Positions 63,861-64,000 of a DNA stretch of 64,000 nucleotides are shown here, in pieces. A model generated the notes under the pieces. The model had not been told where the DNA came from, searched no databases, and was given only the letters and a program-made list of their open reading frames with translations. Numbering within the stretch: position 1 is the first letter of the stretch; each line of letters starts with the position of its first letter. This DNA is from Lucinisca nassula (lineage: Eukaryota; Mollusca; Bivalvia; Lucinida; Lucinidae): NCBI GenBank assembly GCA_963580285.1, contig CAUZLF010000717.1, positions 124,001 to 188,000 on the forward strand. The letters are read 5' to 3'. The position numbers and the translations under genes are program-made.

Positions 63861-64000
63861 GTCTTTGGAGTTTGTGACCAAGTTGAGAAATCCCAGCCTG
63901 CTCAGCTACAGACAAGCAAGAGATTTGAAATTTTGTGTATTGAAACTAGCGGTATTGTACTATCCAAGCAGTGGACAGACAGGTCCTGATCAGGTTTTGT
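63861..64000. other. Window end, unassigned
   Basis: 140 bp with nothing recognised. Confidence 0.4.

Overview
The window looks like eukaryotic, intron-bearing, very repeat-rich DNA, most likely from a bivalve or related mollusc. That assignment is inference from repeat style: SINEs ending in (CAAA)n, GACGGACAGACAG-type element tails, DIRS and mariner elements, and abundant hairpin MITEs. There are no operons, ribosome-binding sites, rRNA genes, CRISPR arrays or intact intergenic tRNA genes. The only host gene I can support is the 3' end of a minus-strand gene: a 322-bp penultimate exon (48757-49078) and an 86-bp terminal exon with the stop codon (44003-44088). They are joined by a 4.7-kb intron. 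The predicted C-terminus resembles ATRIP, the partner of the ATR checkpoint kinase.

Layout. 1-8640 is a degenerate 21-bp minisatellite organised into longer repeated segments and broken by a mariner element, a SINE and a 1.2-kb spacer. 9243-10385 is a short-TIR element built of ~135-bp tandem units. 10386-14640 is AT-rich DNA saturated with GATATC palindromes. Its right half (12471-14640) is bounded by a 40-bp inverted repeat and looks like a foldback-type element. 14650-17160 holds SINEs and a scrambled non-LTR retrotransposon relic. 17185-20800 is a decayed composite repeat of the 'AGCTCACC' type. 20937-22137 is a second kind of mariner, on the minus strand.

23258-36943 is a DIRS-type tyrosine-recombinase retrotransposon split by a 7.5-kb insertion. 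That insertion has its own terminal inverted repeats and is packed with SINEs and hairpin MITEs. 36944-43420 holds SINEs, MITEs, a 56-bp-arm hairpin and a TTAA-flanked long-TIR element. 43515-45697 holds the terminal gene exon between a 28-bp and a 38-bp minisatellite. 45737-49078 holds a hAT-like MITE, a SINE, a second copy of the first mariner, and the penultimate exon. 49320-56605 is MITEs, a ~150-bp tandem repeat, a hAT-like element lying inside another palindromic repeat, and more SINEs. 56807-62845 is a second DIRS copy that keeps the canonical inverted-repeat plus internal-junction layout. The window ends in a second copy of the hAT-like MITE.

How the parts relate. Comparing copies gives an order of events. 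A SINE entered the minisatellite before that segment was duplicated, and one copy later shrank to a 40-bp scar. The DIRS copy at 56807 supplies the empty site for the insertion in the other copy. All transposase, RT and recombinase frames seen here are broken, so every mobile element in the window appears dead, although non-autonomous ones could have been moved from elsewhere. No wholly new functional system is demonstrated. The strongest candidates for follow-up are the GATATC foldback-like element, the 7.5-kb CAC-ended insertion, the phased motif content of the 21-bp array, and the hairpin families with matched changes in both arms.
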